NCBI GenBank assembly: GCA_035497735.1
Contig: DATJCX010000018.1
Coordinates: 1 to 64,000 of the forward strand
Source: Brumimicrobium sp035497735
GTDB lineage: Bacteria; Bacteroidota; Bacteroidia; Flavobacteriales_D; Crocinitomicaceae
DNA: 64,000 nt
Direction: 5' to 3'
The position numbers were made by a program, and so were the translations under genes. Numbering within the stretch: position 1 is the stretch's first letter; every line of letters begins with the position of its first letter. A model generated the notes under the pieces. The model saw only the letters and a program-made list of their open reading frames with translations, ran no database searches and had not been told where the DNA came from. Shown here piece by piece: positions 1-10,069 of the stretch.

Positions 1-1695
1 CCACAGTCGCTTATTGAGCGTGTTGAAATAGTTAAGGGGCCCGCTTCAACTTTATACGGCAGTGAAGCTGTCGGTGGATTGATTAACCTCATCACAAAAA
101 AGCCAAGCAATGCACCGATTATCTCAACAGATATTTTTGGAACAAGTTGGGGAGAAATTAACGCAGATATTGCAGGGAAATTTAATGCTGGAAAAAAGGC
201 ACAGTCACTTGTAGGAGTGAACTACTTTAATTACTCCATTCCTATCGACAACAACAATGACGGTTTTACGGATATTACCTTACAAAATAGAGTTTCTGTT
301 TTCAACAAATGGAATTTTGACAGAAAAGACAAGCGTGTTTTCTCTTTAGCAGGACGCTATGTTTACGAAGAACGTTGGGGCGGAGAAATGGACTGGGATA
401 AAAGTTTCAGAGGAGGAGACAGTATTTATGCAGAAAGTATTTACACCAAGCGTTGGGAACTTTTCGGGGTCTATCAGTTACCTGTAAAGGAGAACATTAT
501 GTTCCAGTTTAGTGCCAACGGACATGATCACGACAGTTTCTATGGAGACATGTCGTATAACGCACAACAGTACGTTGGTTTTGGACAATTGACATGGGAC
601 AAAGAGATAAAACGTAACAACTTTCTACTTGGTGCAGCATTCCGCTACACCTATTATGACGACAATACACCAGCAACTGAAACAACTGGTGAAGGAGGTG
701 TTAGTCAAAACATGGCTGCCCACACTTATTTACCTGGAATATTCCTTCAAGATGAAATCACCATCACAGAAAACAACAAACTTTTGTTGGGAATACGTCA
801 TGACTACAACTCCATTCATGGTAGTATATTCACACCACGTATCAACTATAAGTGGAATTCAAAAAACAAAAAGAATGTATTGCGTTTTAGCGTAGGTAAC
901 GGATATCGTGTAGCAAATGTATTTACAGAAGACCATGCAGCCCTAACAGGTTCGAGAAAGGTAGAGTTCTTAAACGACCTTAATCCAGAAACCTCATGGA
1001 ATGGGAACATTAATTTCGTTAAAAAGATGTATGCAAAAAACGGAACTTTTATAGGACTTGACGCAACAGCATTCTACACATATTTTAACAATAAGATTAT
1101 TGCTGATTACGACACAGACCCTAACAAAATTTTGTATGACAACTTGGATGGACATGCGGTATCACAAGGTATTTCACTGAATTTAGATATTGCACTTAAA
1201 AACGGATTAAAATTCATCATAGGTGGAACATATATGGATGTTTACAGTGTAGAAAATGATGAAAAAGTAATACAACTATTTACAGAAAACTTTTCAGGAA
1301 CATGGAACATAGGATACACATTTAACAAAATAGGATTGACTGTTGATTATACAGGAAATGTTTACAGTCCGATGCGTTTACCATTGATAAGCGATACCGA
1401 CCCAAGAGCAGAATATTCCCCATGGTGGAGTATTCAGAACATACAATTGACAATGAGATTAAAGAAAGGCTTTGAAATATATGGTGGAGTAAAAAACTTA
1501 TTGAACTTTACGCCTCCTTCAAATAGTATCGCACGTTCTTTTGATCCATTTGATAAAGATGTGCAATTTGACGCAGACGGACAAGCAATGAAAACACCAA
1601 ACAATCCACATGGTCTTACTTTTGATCCAGATTATGTATATGCCCCTAATCAAGGTATCAGAGGTTTTTTAGGATTTAGATATACTTTTAACTAA
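1..1695 (+). CDS. TonB-dependent outer-membrane receptor, 5' end outside the window
   Basis: The reading frame is open from base 1, so the N-terminus (signal peptide, TonB box, first half of the plug) lies outside the window. The first residues, IERVEIVKGPASTLYGSEAV followed by GGLINLIT, are the classic end of the plug domain of TonB-dependent receptors. The remaining ~530 residues are alternating aromatic/polar strands typical of the 22-stranded barrel, and the protein ends on an aromatic strand (GFRYTFN). It should import a ligand across the outer membrane using TonB energy. The substrate cannot be read from the sequence. The stop codon overlaps the start of a secreted thioredoxin-like gene by one base, so the two are translationally coupled. 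That pairing could suggest metal or redox-related uptake, but this is inference. Confidence 0.95.
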   Translation, partial: PQSLIERVEIVKGPASTLYGSEAVGGLINLITKKPSNAPIISTDIFGTSWGEINADIAGKFNAGKKAQSLVGVNYFNYSIPIDNNNDGFTDITLQNRVSVFNKWNFDRKDKRVFSLAGRYVYEERWGGEMDWDKSFRGGDSIYAESIYTKRWELFGVYQLPVKENIMFQFSANGHDHDSFYGDMSYNAQQYVGFGQLTWDKEIKRNNFLLGAAFRYTYYDDNTPATETTGEGGVSQNMAAHTYLPGIFLQDEITITENNKLLLGIRHDYNSIHGSIFTPRINYKWNSKNKKNVLRFSVGNGYRVANVFTEDHAALTGSRKVEFLNDLNPETSWNGNINFVKKMYAKNGTFIGLDATAFYTYFNNKIIADYDTDPNKILYDNLDGHAVSQGISLNLDIALKNGLKFIIGGTYMDVYSVENDEKVIQLFTENFSGTWNIGYTFNKIGLTVDYTGNVYSPMRLPLISDTDPRAEYSPWWSIQNIQLTMRLKKGFEIYGGVKNLLNFTPPSNSIARSFDPFDKDVQFDADGQAMKTPNNPHGLTFDPDYVYAPNQGIRGFLGFRYTFN

Positions 1696-2174
1696 TGAGT
1701 AAATTGTTTTTTATACTATTGATAGCGGTTGGATACTTCCTTCCGCTATCGGCATTTTCACAAGCGAAAACTCATACCTTCGAAGAAATCGACAGTTTAC
1801 AACAAACGGAAAAAAGAAATATCGCCGTTTTTATTCACACAGACTGGTGTAAGTTTTGCAACACCATGAAAAACACAACTTTTAAGGATGAAAACATTGC
1901 TCAATTATTAAATGAAAACTTTTGGTTTGCAGATCTCGATGCAGAAGAAACCAAAGACATAACCTTCAGTGGTCATACTTTTAAATACAAACCAACTGGT
2001 AGAAAAACAGGAATACATGAACTAGCAGAGCAATTGGGAACAATAGACGGGAAAATAGCTTTTCCTACCCTTTGCATTCTAAATAGTAATCATGAAATAA
2101 TATTTCAATACGGACAATTCCTTTCCTCTGAAGGTTTGCAGAAAGTATTAACAGAAATAGTCAATAGTCAATAA
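1695..2174 (+). CDS. Secreted thioredoxin-family protein (WCKFC)
   Basis: A 159-residue protein with an N-terminal signal peptide (about residues 1-23, ending SAFSQA) followed by a thioredoxin fold. The active-site motif WCKFC sits near residue 51 in the context HTDWCKFC, and the cis-Pro region is AFPTLCIL. It probably works in the periplasm as a disulfide reductase or metal-handling thioredoxin, in the DUF255/SoxW-like group. The ATG overlaps the TAA of the upstream TonB receptor (TAATG), so the pair is co-translated. It may keep cysteines of the receptor's cargo or partner reduced. The fold is clear; the partner is inferred. Confidence 0.85.
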   Translation: MSKLFFILLIAVGYFLPLSAFSQAKTHTFEEIDSLQQTEKRNIAVFIHTDWCKFCNTMKNTTFKDENIAQLLNENFWFADLDAEETKDITFSGHTFKYKPTGRKTGIHELAEQLGTIDGKIAFPTLCILNSNHEIIFQYGQFLSSEGLQKVLTEIVNSQ

Positions 2175-2221
2175 TACTATCGCTATTAAATATTAGGTTT
2201 TATCAAGTTTTAAAAACAGCC

Positions 2222-4513
2222 TTATTCCTCTCTAATCACAAACCAAATCACTGGGCCAGTCTCAAAGTTCCATGGATCAAGAGTAGGAAACTTTAGCGTA
2301 ACTTTTCCACCTCTAGCTTTCTGAAAGTCTGTTTCAATGAGCTGACCTTTTCCAAAGTCTTCCTGTAAGAAAGAATAGTAATCAATGAAATAGCTTTTTT
2401 TCTTATCCAATCCATCTATTTTAAACTTCCTTCCCTTCTTATAATCAAACCAATCCAAAGTATTAAAGGCAGCTTGAGCAAATTCATCAATTTGACAATT
2501 CCCGACTGTCTTGGCGTTGTAGGACAAATTTCTAACATATCCAACAGCATTGTTTTGATCTCCCGAAATATAGTATTGTAATTCTTTAGGATACTTTGCT
2601 CCATTTCTAAGCTGTGCATCTGTTGGTGCCAACTGTCTTCTTTGTTGCCACTTCCCTTCTGCTTCACCCAAGGTTTTCAACACCTTTTCATTATTCATGA
2701 ATTCTTCTACACGAATAGTTGCCGCTCTCATTTGTTCTTGTCCTGCATCCCAACCATACCAAGCATTGTAACCAGCAATGCTAGAAAACGGAAAAGTCAT
2801 CATATCTACATAAAACTGCGTATTATTCGAACATTCTAAATAGTTTTCAGCAATACCACCTTCAGAGACCAACACCGGAATTCTTTTCTTAGCATGCAAA
2901 TCATGTGTGTACCAAATTCTTTCAACGCGAGAAGCGATAGAATTACCAGCTAAGTCGTAAGTTCTTCCATTTGCCTTAACAAGTTCACTTCTACCATCAT
3001 TAATATACAGTGAATTCGGCTGTAAATAATAGTAATTAATTCCAACGACATCAACCGCTGGAATGGTAAGCGACAAGGAGTCATAAGTGTAATCATTATA
3101 TTCTTCACTTTGCCCTGTTCCCATATCAATACCAACCAACTGATTGATTTTTAAGGAATCTCTCATGTATTCAGCCAAAACCTTATGATAATTATAGACT
3201 GCATACCTCACTTCTTTCCCTTTCTCCGTACTTGGCTGATTAAAAGGTGATGTCATGTTAAAGTCGGAATAAGAATTCCATGCAAACTGATTGATATGAA
3301 ATGGTTCGCTCATAATTTCAAACTCGTAAATACTTGTAGAGTAACCATATCGAGCAATATAATAACGCGTTCTTTGCTTGTGGTAATTCAAGTCATTTTC
3401 ATCTAGAAAGGACTCATGCGGTTCCTTTTGGCCAAACGGTTTATCATTGTAGCAATATTTCGGATACTTCAACACCCATTCTTTTGTTTCTTGTTCGCCA
3501 TGTTCATTATAATGTCCCCAATCCCATTTGTCCATATCATAATCAGCATACTTCATAAATGGCTCATGCATCATTAAATTAAAGTTGATTAACCCATCAT
3601 ACTTCTCACACAATTCGATTAAAGAGTCCATTTCTTGCGCATAATGCAAACGCTTAAAATAATTTCCTTTTTCTTCAAACTCAATTAAAGACATCCAAGG
3701 AGACTGAATATCTCGAATAAACTTCCCCCCTTCAATAAAAAACTCATTTAAACGATTAAAATAGAAGTCCCACGATTTTGTATTGGTAGCCTTTTCGGTA
3801 TTATTAGCGGAGAAGTGATTTTTCCCTAAGTAATTTTCACTTCCACCCCATGGAATTGCACCAGGAGGAGAAAGTAAATTGTGTCCAATCGGAAAAATCA
3901 TTTTATCATCCCTCATTAAATTCACTTGATTGGGGTGAACTTTAACAAAGCCAGGTTTTTTACCATCTATTACTTCAAAAGAAATAACATCGAACTGCCT
4001 TACCAATTCACCTTTTACTTTAAGATAAACTTCCGCTTCCCAAGCACCTACATCTGTTGGTGCAAATCGAATTCTAAAAGGATGATCGTTCGACTTCCCA
4101 GGAATACTATCCACATCAATCCAATCATCTGTATATGACTTATCTCCTACTCTTCTCGTTCCAACGACACGCTCGTAATCACGTGTATAGAACCCTTCGA
4201 TTTTCACGCTTTTCCCAGTAGCTATATGTTTAAAAACTGCGTCCACATCCACGTCCCATTCCACAAAAGGATTCAAACGTTGTTCTGGATAGCCAATCTT
4301 ATATATAAAGTTATCAATTCGCAATTTGATATCCCTAGAAATGGGAATTCCTAGTTCTAGTTTCGTATATTTAACGACAGCAGAATCCGAGGGATAATTT
4401 AAAATCGCAACTGACATTTGCTCGTTTCCTACAACTGGAATACTGTCCGTTTCTTCTTGAGAAAGTCCTAAAAAAGAGATACTAAGGAATGCTAGAAAAG
4501 TAAAATATTTCAT
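2222..4513 (-). CDS. Secreted glycoside hydrolase-like protein (DUF5060-type N-terminal domain plus TIM barrel)
   Basis: A 763-residue protein with a signal peptide (MKYFTFLAFLSISFLGLSQ). Residues about 60-190 resemble the Ig-like DUF5060 domain (EWDVDVDAVF, GFYTRD, FRIRFAPTDVGAWEAEV). A GH-A-like barrel follows, with LNEFFIEGGKFIRDIQSP, a region reading YEFEIMSEPFH that could carry an acid/base Glu, and LVSEGGI near the place of the second catalytic Glu. The C-terminus is a small beta domain. It probably cleaves a polysaccharide in the periplasm or outside the cell. The substrate is unknown, and no SusC/D pair sits next to it. It is a single gene, with its own upstream gap shared with the divergent peptidase gene. 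Confidence 0.7.
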   Translation of the reverse strand: MKYFTFLAFLSISFLGLSQEETDSIPVVGNEQMSVAILNYPSDSAVVKYTKLELGIPISRDIKLRIDNFIYKIGYPEQRLNPFVEWDVDVDAVFKHIATGKSVKIEGFYTRDYERVVGTRRVGDKSYTDDWIDVDSIPGKSNDHPFRIRFAPTDVGAWEAEVYLKVKGELVRQFDVISFEVIDGKKPGFVKVHPNQVNLMRDDKMIFPIGHNLLSPPGAIPWGGSENYLGKNHFSANNTEKATNTKSWDFYFNRLNEFFIEGGKFIRDIQSPWMSLIEFEEKGNYFKRLHYAQEMDSLIELCEKYDGLINFNLMMHEPFMKYADYDMDKWDWGHYNEHGEQETKEWVLKYPKYCYNDKPFGQKEPHESFLDENDLNYHKQRTRYYIARYGYSTSIYEFEIMSEPFHINQFAWNSYSDFNMTSPFNQPSTEKGKEVRYAVYNYHKVLAEYMRDSLKINQLVGIDMGTGQSEEYNDYTYDSLSLTIPAVDVVGINYYYLQPNSLYINDGRSELVKANGRTYDLAGNSIASRVERIWYTHDLHAKKRIPVLVSEGGIAENYLECSNNTQFYVDMMTFPFSSIAGYNAWYGWDAGQEQMRAATIRVEEFMNNEKVLKTLGEAEGKWQQRRQLAPTDAQLRNGAKYPKELQYYISGDQNNAVGYVRNLSYNAKTVGNCQIDEFAQAAFNTLDWFDYKKGRKFKIDGLDKKKSYFIDYYSFLQEDFGKGQLIETDFQKARGGKVTLKFPTLDPWNFETGPVIWFVIREE

Positions 4514-4675
4514 ATAAAATTTGGTTTTTCAGCACTAACTTAACCATTATTTCTTTTAATTGCAAAGTGCAAGCAAATTCTATTCAAACGAGTCCAAATA
4601 TCAATATCCATTTGGCTTAATAATGTTGATTATCTATAGAAGCAGGTCCTTCTTCTATTTTTTCAATTTAAACAG

Positions 4676-4683
4676 TATATTTG
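4676..4683 (+). promoter_or_regulatory. Candidate Bacteroidota -7 promoter element upstream of the M28 peptidase
   Basis: TATATTTG matches the -7 consensus TAnnTTTG of the Bacteroidota housekeeping sigma factor and lies 38 bases before the start codon at 4722. No clear TTG -33 element is seen at 17-23 bases upstream, so this rests on the -7 box alone. Confidence 0.4.
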
Positions 4684-4721
4684 TTGAGCAAAAACATAAT
4701 AGGTTAAAACTTAAATAGACC

Positions 4722-6290
4722 ATGAAAAAACTAACTTTAATTGTAGCACTATTTATTACTGCTCCTTTTACTTTTTCTCAAACCCAAGAGGAAGTTATCC
4801 AAAAGATAATGGATGAAGCTTATGGAAATTCCCAACTAAAAGTATTGGGCCATGAACTGATGGATCAAGTCGGACCGCGTTTGGTAGGAACTCCGCAAAT
4901 GCAACAAGCACACGACTGGGCAGTTGACAAATATAAAACTTGGAACATTCCAGCTGAAAACCAAAAATGGGGAGAATGGAGATCATGGGAACGCGGAATC
5001 ACTCATATCGACATGGTTCACCCTAGAGTTCAATCGCTACGAGGAATGCAATTAGCGTGGAGTCCAACTACTTCAAAGAAAGGAATTACAGCAGAAGTAA
5101 TTGCTTTACCGACAGTTAACAATGAAGCCGAGTTTAAAAGCTGGTTGCCAAAGGTGAAGGGGAAATTTGTAATGATTGCAATGCCACAGCCTACAGGTCG
5201 ACCAGATCACGATTGGAAGGAATGGGCTACTGAGGAATCTTTTGAAAGAATGAAAACGGAGAGAAATCAGTTGGCAGATGCATGGCAAAAGAATCTTGAA
5301 AATACAGGATTAGTTACAGCCAGAAGAGGTGTATATGCTAAGCGTAAACTAATAGAAGAACTAGAAAACGCTGGAGCAGCTGGAATTGTAGATTCTTACT
5401 GGTCTAGTGCTTTCGGAACACAGAAAATATTCAGTGCTACGACAAAGAAAATTCCAGTTGTGGATATAGAATTAGAAGACTACGGAATGATATACAGATT
5501 AGCAGAAAGTGGAGATGCACCAAAACTTCACATTACTGCAATATCAAAAGACTTAGGAGTTGCACCAACTTTTAACACGATTGCAAGAATTGAAGGAAGT
5601 GAAAAACCAGAGGAATATGTTATTCTTTCAGCGCACTTTGACTCTTGGGATGGTGGAACAGGAGCAACAGATAATGGTACTGGAACTATTTTAATGATGG
5701 AGGTAATGCGAATTCTAAAGAAAGTTTACCCAAATCCTAAGAGAACAATTATAGTTGGTCACTGGGGAAGTGAAGAACAAGGATTAAACGGTTCAGCTTC
5801 TTTTGTTGAAGATCATCCTGAAATCGTTAAGAATATTCAAGCAGTTTTCAATCAAGACAATGGAACGGGAAGAGTCAAATCCATCAATGGTTCGGGTTTC
5901 CTTCATTCCTACAACTATATTTCACGTTGGTTGAGTGCAGTTCCTGACACCGTTTTTCCAATTGAAACACAGTTTCCTGGAGACCCTGCAAGTGGCGGAA
6001 CGGACCACGCTTCATTTGTTAGAGCTGGAGCACCTGCTTTTAACTTAAATGCAACTAGCTGGAGCTACTGGAATTACACATGGCATACGAATAGAGATAC
6101 CTACGACAAGATCGTTTGGGAAGACATTCAAAACAACGTAATTCTTACAGCGGTTTTAGCATATATGGCTTCTGAAGATGAAGAAACAGTATCGAGAGAA
6201 CAAATTATTCTTCCAGTAGACAAAAAGACAGGAAACACAAAAGATTGGCCAAATCCAATAAAGCCAACAAGAAAAGGTGGACTTGATTAA
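4722..6290 (+). CDS. Secreted M28-family zinc peptidase with inserted PA domain
   Basis: A 522-residue protein with a signal peptide (ends TFSQ). It follows the M28 layout: a helical N-terminus, a PA-like insertion (about 130-260, with WLPKVKGKFVMI and GAAGIVDSYW), then the zinc peptidase core. Likely metal ligands are H305 (SAHFDSW), D317 (GATDNGTGT), the Glu pair E351/E352 (WGSEEQG), a later Asp (FNQDNGTG) and the His in GGTDHASF. The overall form resembles plasma glutamate carboxypeptidase-like aminopeptidases/dipeptidases, acting on extracellular peptides. It is monocistronic, with its own strong terminator directly downstream. Family assignment is firm; the peptide substrate is not known. 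Confidence 0.9.
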   Translation: MKKLTLIVALFITAPFTFSQTQEEVIQKIMDEAYGNSQLKVLGHELMDQVGPRLVGTPQMQQAHDWAVDKYKTWNIPAENQKWGEWRSWERGITHIDMVHPRVQSLRGMQLAWSPTTSKKGITAEVIALPTVNNEAEFKSWLPKVKGKFVMIAMPQPTGRPDHDWKEWATEESFERMKTERNQLADAWQKNLENTGLVTARRGVYAKRKLIEELENAGAAGIVDSYWSSAFGTQKIFSATTKKIPVVDIELEDYGMIYRLAESGDAPKLHITAISKDLGVAPTFNTIARIEGSEKPEEYVILSAHFDSWDGGTGATDNGTGTILMMEVMRILKKVYPNPKRTIIVGHWGSEEQGLNGSASFVEDHPEIVKNIQAVFNQDNGTGRVKSINGSGFLHSYNYISRWLSAVPDTVFPIETQFPGDPASGGTDHASFVRAGAPAFNLNATSWSYWNYTWHTNRDTYDKIVWEDIQNNVILTAVLAYMASEDEETVSREQIILPVDKKTGNTKDWPNPIKPTRKGGLD

Positions 6291-6310
6291 TTAAAAGTTG
6301 AAACTATAAT

Positions 6311-6366
6311 GAGAAGGGTTAAAAACTAGGAATAATATTCTTAATTTTTAACCCTTCTTCTTTTTT
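6311..6366 (+). terminator. Rho-independent terminator of the M28 peptidase gene
   Basis: GAGAAGGGTTAAAAA (6311-6325) pairs with TTTTTAACCCTTCTTC (6345-6360), followed by a run of six T. It lies 20 bases after the stop codon at 6290. Confidence 0.85.
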
Positions 6367-6378
6367 ACAGTTTTACAG

Positions 6379-7740
6379 CTAAACCCTAAAAAGGAATTTA
6401 AACAATTTCAATTTGTTATCAGAAACCTTGTTGTAACGTATATAAGGGTCTATCCAGGTTGCTTTATCTAGGACACTTTTCTGGTGAGAAAAGGCATCAA
6501 AGCCAGACTTCCCATGATAACTACCCATTCCACTATTTCCTACACCTCCAAAAGGCATGTTAGGATTTGCAATATGCATAACAGCATCATTGATTGCCCC
6601 ACCACCAAAAGAAAGTTCATTCAACACTTTGCGTTTATTGCCTTTATCTTTTGTGAAAACATAGCAAGCTAATGGCTTCGGTAAGGCTTTAACTTCTTTG
6701 ATAGCATCGTCCAAGTTCTCGAAACTCAAGACAGGGAAAATTGGTCCGAAGATTTCTTCTTCCATCACTTTATCTGAAAAGTTAACCTCGTTCATTAAAA
6801 CCGGCGGAAAATATCGTTTTTCTTCATTGAATTCTCCTGCGTAATAGATTTTATCATCTTCAATTAATGATTTCAAGCGTTGGTAATTCCTCTCATTGAT
6901 TATTTGCGGATAGTTTTCATTAAAAAAGGAAAAATCCATCTCAACAATTCTCGCTTTAAGCTTTTTTAAGAGCTCATCTTTAATTGACTTTTCCACCAAG
7001 AGATAATCTGGCGCAATACAAGTTTGACCAGCATTTAAAAACTTTCCCCAAACGAGTCGATTCACCGTCACATCCAAGTTGGCATCTTTCATTACAAAAG
7101 CAGGACTTTTCCCACCCAATTCAAGCGTAACAGGAGTTAGGTTTTTCGCTGCAGCTTGATAGACGATTTTCCCTACTCCGGTACTTCCTGTAAAGAAAAT
7201 TTTATCCCATTTCTGCGCTAAGAGTTCGGTTGTAACATCCACGCCACCTTCTACCACATGGAAGAAAGAAGCGTCAAAGTTTTCATTGATGATATCTGCA
7301 ATCACAGCACTCGTTCGCGCCGGTACTTCACTTGGTTTTATTACCACCGTATTTCCTGCCGCAATTGCTGCAACAGCTGGTGCAATAGAAAGTAAAAAAG
7401 GATAATTCCAAGCTCCAATCACTAAAACAGTTCCCAATGGTTCTGGATAGATGTAACTTTTTGCAGGAAAATTAACCAAATTTGTTCTAACTCTCTTTCT
7501 TTTTGACCAGGAGTTTAAGTTTGCAAGCGCATCTGAAATATCTGCATAAATCATCGCCAATTCCGTAGAGAAAACATCAAATTTAGACTTTTTAAAATCC
7601 ATATAAATAGATTCATAAATCGCCTTTTCATTGTCCCTAAGCACACGGTCTAATTTTTTTAACTGCTCTTTTCTAAAGGCGATTGACTTTGTGGCATTTT
7701 TATCAAAAAACAAATATTGATTCTGTACTATTTCTTTCAT
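6379..7740 (-). CDS. NAD(P)-dependent aldehyde dehydrogenase
   Basis: 453 residues from the ATG at 7740. A longer frame would begin with TTG at 7773 and add 11 atypical residues; the ATG gives the usual start of the family. Visible motifs are GAWNYPF (cofactor/substrate channel), NTVVIKPSE, FTGSTGVGK (nucleotide binding), LELGGKSP with the general base Glu (~207), and GQTCIAPD with the catalytic Cys (~241). The class 3 / fatty aldehyde type (YwdH/AldH-like) is suggested by the short N-terminus and the hydrophobic C-terminal tail (LFKFLFRV), which may associate with membrane. It oxidises aldehydes to acids; the physiological substrate is unknown. Confidence 0.93.
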   Translation of the reverse strand: MKEIVQNQYLFFDKNATKSIAFRKEQLKKLDRVLRDNEKAIYESIYMDFKKSKFDVFSTELAMIYADISDALANLNSWSKRKRVRTNLVNFPAKSYIYPEPLGTVLVIGAWNYPFLLSIAPAVAAIAAGNTVVIKPSEVPARTSAVIADIINENFDASFFHVVEGGVDVTTELLAQKWDKIFFTGSTGVGKIVYQAAAKNLTPVTLELGGKSPAFVMKDANLDVTVNRLVWGKFLNAGQTCIAPDYLLVEKSIKDELLKKLKARIVEMDFSFFNENYPQIINERNYQRLKSLIEDDKIYYAGEFNEEKRYFPPVLMNEVNFSDKVMEEEIFGPIFPVLSFENLDDAIKEVKALPKPLACYVFTKDKGNKRKVLNELSFGGGAINDAVMHIANPNMPFGGVGNSGMGSYHGKSGFDAFSHQKSVLDKATWIDPYIRYNKVSDNKLKLFKFLFRV

Positions 7741-7832
7741 TCTTGCGTTGATTACACTAATATTTATGAACAAACAACATTGAACACATCAATTTATTAT
7801 ATTTGTTCTATCCCAAAATAAGGATTCCATCC

Positions 7833-9281
7833 ATGCAAAAGAAATTTTTAGGAAATTTATTTTTTATAATCCTACTGAATTTAATCATCAAACCGTTCTA
7901 TATATTCGGAATTGATGTGCAAGTTCAAAACATTGTAGGAACTGAAGCCTATGGCGTTTACTTCACTTTGTTGAATATTTCCTTCTTATTCAATATTTTC
8001 CTAGATGTTGGAATAACCAACTACAACGCCAAGAACACATCACAACATCCGATGATTCTAGCGAATTACATCGACACCTATTTTGGCTTAAAACTCATGC
8101 TAGCCGTTCCTTACACGATTCTAACAGTCGGATTTGCACTTATTGCAGGTTACAACGACTTTGAACTTCATCTACTAGGATTTTTAGTGCTCAATCAGGT
8201 GCTATCAGGCTTTACGATGTATATAAGAAGCAATTTTGCGGGACTACATCTTTTTAAAATAGATGCTTTACTTTCTATCTTAGACCGACTGTTCCTTATT
8301 TTTATTGTTGGTTCATTCATCTATGGAAATTTCACACAAGAAGCTTTCAAGATTGAGTGGTTTATTTATGCGCAAACCGTTTCTTACGGACTGACTTTAT
8401 TAATCGGAATACTTTTAACAAGGATAAAGATTGGTCGCTTTAAATTAAAAATCAGAAAACTATTCTCCATTGCCATACTCAAGCAAAGTACACCATTTGC
8501 ATTACTGATATTGTTAACAATGATTTACACCAGAATAGACGCAGTAATGTTGGAGCGAATGCTGCCAAATGGAAAAGAACAATCCGGTGTTTATGCACAA
8601 GTCTTTAGACTTTTAGATGCCGTAAACATGTTTGCCTTTTTAGTAGCTGGAATTTTACTTCCCATTTTCGCACGATTAATCGCAGAAAAACTACCTGTAA
8701 AGCCCATTCTACAAATTGCAGGAAAGTTACTTACAGGAACCGCCATCGTAACTGCAATAGGCTTGGCAATCAATTCAGAATTCACTATTTCCAGTATCTA
8801 TAAACACAGTATTGAAAGTTCGAGCCAAGCATTTATATGGTTAATACTATGCTTTATTCCACTTTCCATTTCACATGTTTTCAGCACGCTTCTTACAGCA
8901 AATCACAATTTAAAACTACTGAATAGAATTGCACTTTTCGGAATCGTTTTCAACATCAGTCTAAACTATTATCTAATCCCTAAGATGGAAGCCGAGGGTG
9001 CTGCAATTGCAACACTTACAACGCAATCAATAACCGCTTTAACGCAATTGTTTTTAGTGCTGAAAGTATTTAAATTCACACCGCAATGGGGAACACTTTC
9101 AAGAATATTGGTCTTGGTTGTTATCTACACACCAACTGCTTGGTTCTTAAAAGAAAGCTATGGAAATCTCACTAGCTTTCTTTTAACATTTACAATCGGA
9201 TTGATCTACTTATTCGTACTAAGACTATTCAATTTAAAAGACATTTTCGCACTTTTAAAAACCAAAGTAGCACCAGAATAA
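7833..9281 (+). CDS. Polysaccharide flippase-like integral membrane protein (MATE/MOP superfamily)
   Basis: 482 residues from the ATG at 7833; the frame is open from a TTG at 7803, but the first ten residues look non-coding. About 12-14 hydrophobic segments with short loops, and the repeated features of Wzx/RfbX-type oligosaccharide flippases (VGTEAYGVYFTLLNISFLFNIFLDVG near the N-terminus, EAEGAAIATL in the second half). It likely moves a lipid-linked sugar across the inner membrane. No glycosyltransferases are adjacent, so the glycan is unknown. A -7-like TATATTTG lies at 7798-7805. It is followed 11 bases later by an alpha/beta hydrolase gene, probably the same operon. Confidence 0.85.
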   Translation: MQKKFLGNLFFIILLNLIIKPFYIFGIDVQVQNIVGTEAYGVYFTLLNISFLFNIFLDVGITNYNAKNTSQHPMILANYIDTYFGLKLMLAVPYTILTVGFALIAGYNDFELHLLGFLVLNQVLSGFTMYIRSNFAGLHLFKIDALLSILDRLFLIFIVGSFIYGNFTQEAFKIEWFIYAQTVSYGLTLLIGILLTRIKIGRFKLKIRKLFSIAILKQSTPFALLILLTMIYTRIDAVMLERMLPNGKEQSGVYAQVFRLLDAVNMFAFLVAGILLPIFARLIAEKLPVKPILQIAGKLLTGTAIVTAIGLAINSEFTISSIYKHSIESSSQAFIWLILCFIPLSISHVFSTLLTANHNLKLLNRIALFGIVFNISLNYYLIPKMEAEGAAIATLTTQSITALTQLFLVLKVFKFTPQWGTLSRILVLVVIYTPTAWFLKESYGNLTSFLLTFTIGLIYLFVLRLFNLKDIFALLKTKVAPE

Positions 9282-9292
9282 TTTAAACCACA

Positions 9293-10069
9293 ATGCCGGA
9301 AAACACCAACATTTTAAGTTATACAATATTAGGAAAGGGAAATTCAGTCGTTTTTCTTCATGGATTTTTAGAGGATAAAAGTATGTGGGAAGAAATTGTT
9401 GCCCATCTAACAAGCGTACAGTCGATCTGCATAGACTTGCCTGGTCACGGTTCTTCTTCTATTGTGAAAGATTTGAGTTTAACCAAAATCGCGCAACTTG
9501 TAAAAAATACTTTGGCTTCATTAGAAATCACCAAGTTCTCCATCGTTGGACATTCTCTCGGCGGATATGTAGCACTGGAAATGGCTGAAGACAACAACCT
9601 ACAGATAGACGACATCGTACTTTTACATTCCCATCCTTGGGCCGATTCGGAAGAGAAAAAAATGAATAGGAAAAGAACTGCAAAAGTAGTTGCTTACGAC
9701 AAAGGGTTATTCATCAACGAAGCCATTCCCAACCTATACCATTCAAGCAATCAGGAGCGACTTTCGGCAACCATTGTCAGCGGAATAAAACTTGCTAAGC
9801 AAATGGATGAACAAGCAATTATAGAAAGTCTATACGCCATGAGCAGTCGAACGGATAAAACAGAAATTCTATACAAGTGGGGAGAAAGAGTACATATTAT
9901 TCAAGGAGAATTCGATTCCCTTATCGATACAGATGAAATGCAAACAATTGCTAAAGAATATGGCAATAAGTACAATTTAATCAAAGGTATTGGACATATG
10001 GGACATCAAGAAGCGCCAGAAGAGGTTTTTGCGCACTTAAACTTTCTGAATATTACAAATCAAATATAA
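9293..10069 (+). CDS. Alpha/beta-fold hydrolase
   Basis: 258 residues, no signal peptide. HGFLEDKSMWE is the oxyanion-hole HG motif, GHSLGGYVA contains the nucleophile Ser elbow (~86), QGEFDSL supplies the acid Asp, and GIGHMGHQEAP the catalytic His. This is the compact MhpC/BioH-like form with a small cap. Substrate unknown; BioH-, MenH- or esterase-like roles cannot be told apart by motif alone. It starts 11 bases after the flippase-like gene and is probably co-transcribed with it. Confidence 0.88.
   Translation: MPENTNILSYTILGKGNSVVFLHGFLEDKSMWEEIVAHLTSVQSICIDLPGHGSSSIVKDLSLTKIAQLVKNTLASLEITKFSIVGHSLGGYVALEMAEDNNLQIDDIVLLHSHPWADSEEKKMNRKRTAKVVAYDKGLFINEAIPNLYHSSNQERLSATIVSGIKLAKQMDEQAIIESLYAMSSRTDKTEILYKWGERVHIIQGEFDSLIDTDEMQTIAKEYGNKYNLIKGIGHMGHQEAPEEVFAHLNFLNITNQI

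Noticed and set aside
7741..7773. Upstream TTG starts for several genes (7773, 7803, 10177, 14932, 21101, 27997, 39861, 40546)
   Set aside because: Each has an in-frame ATG 8-33 bases further that gives the normal family N-terminus; added residues are not family-like.
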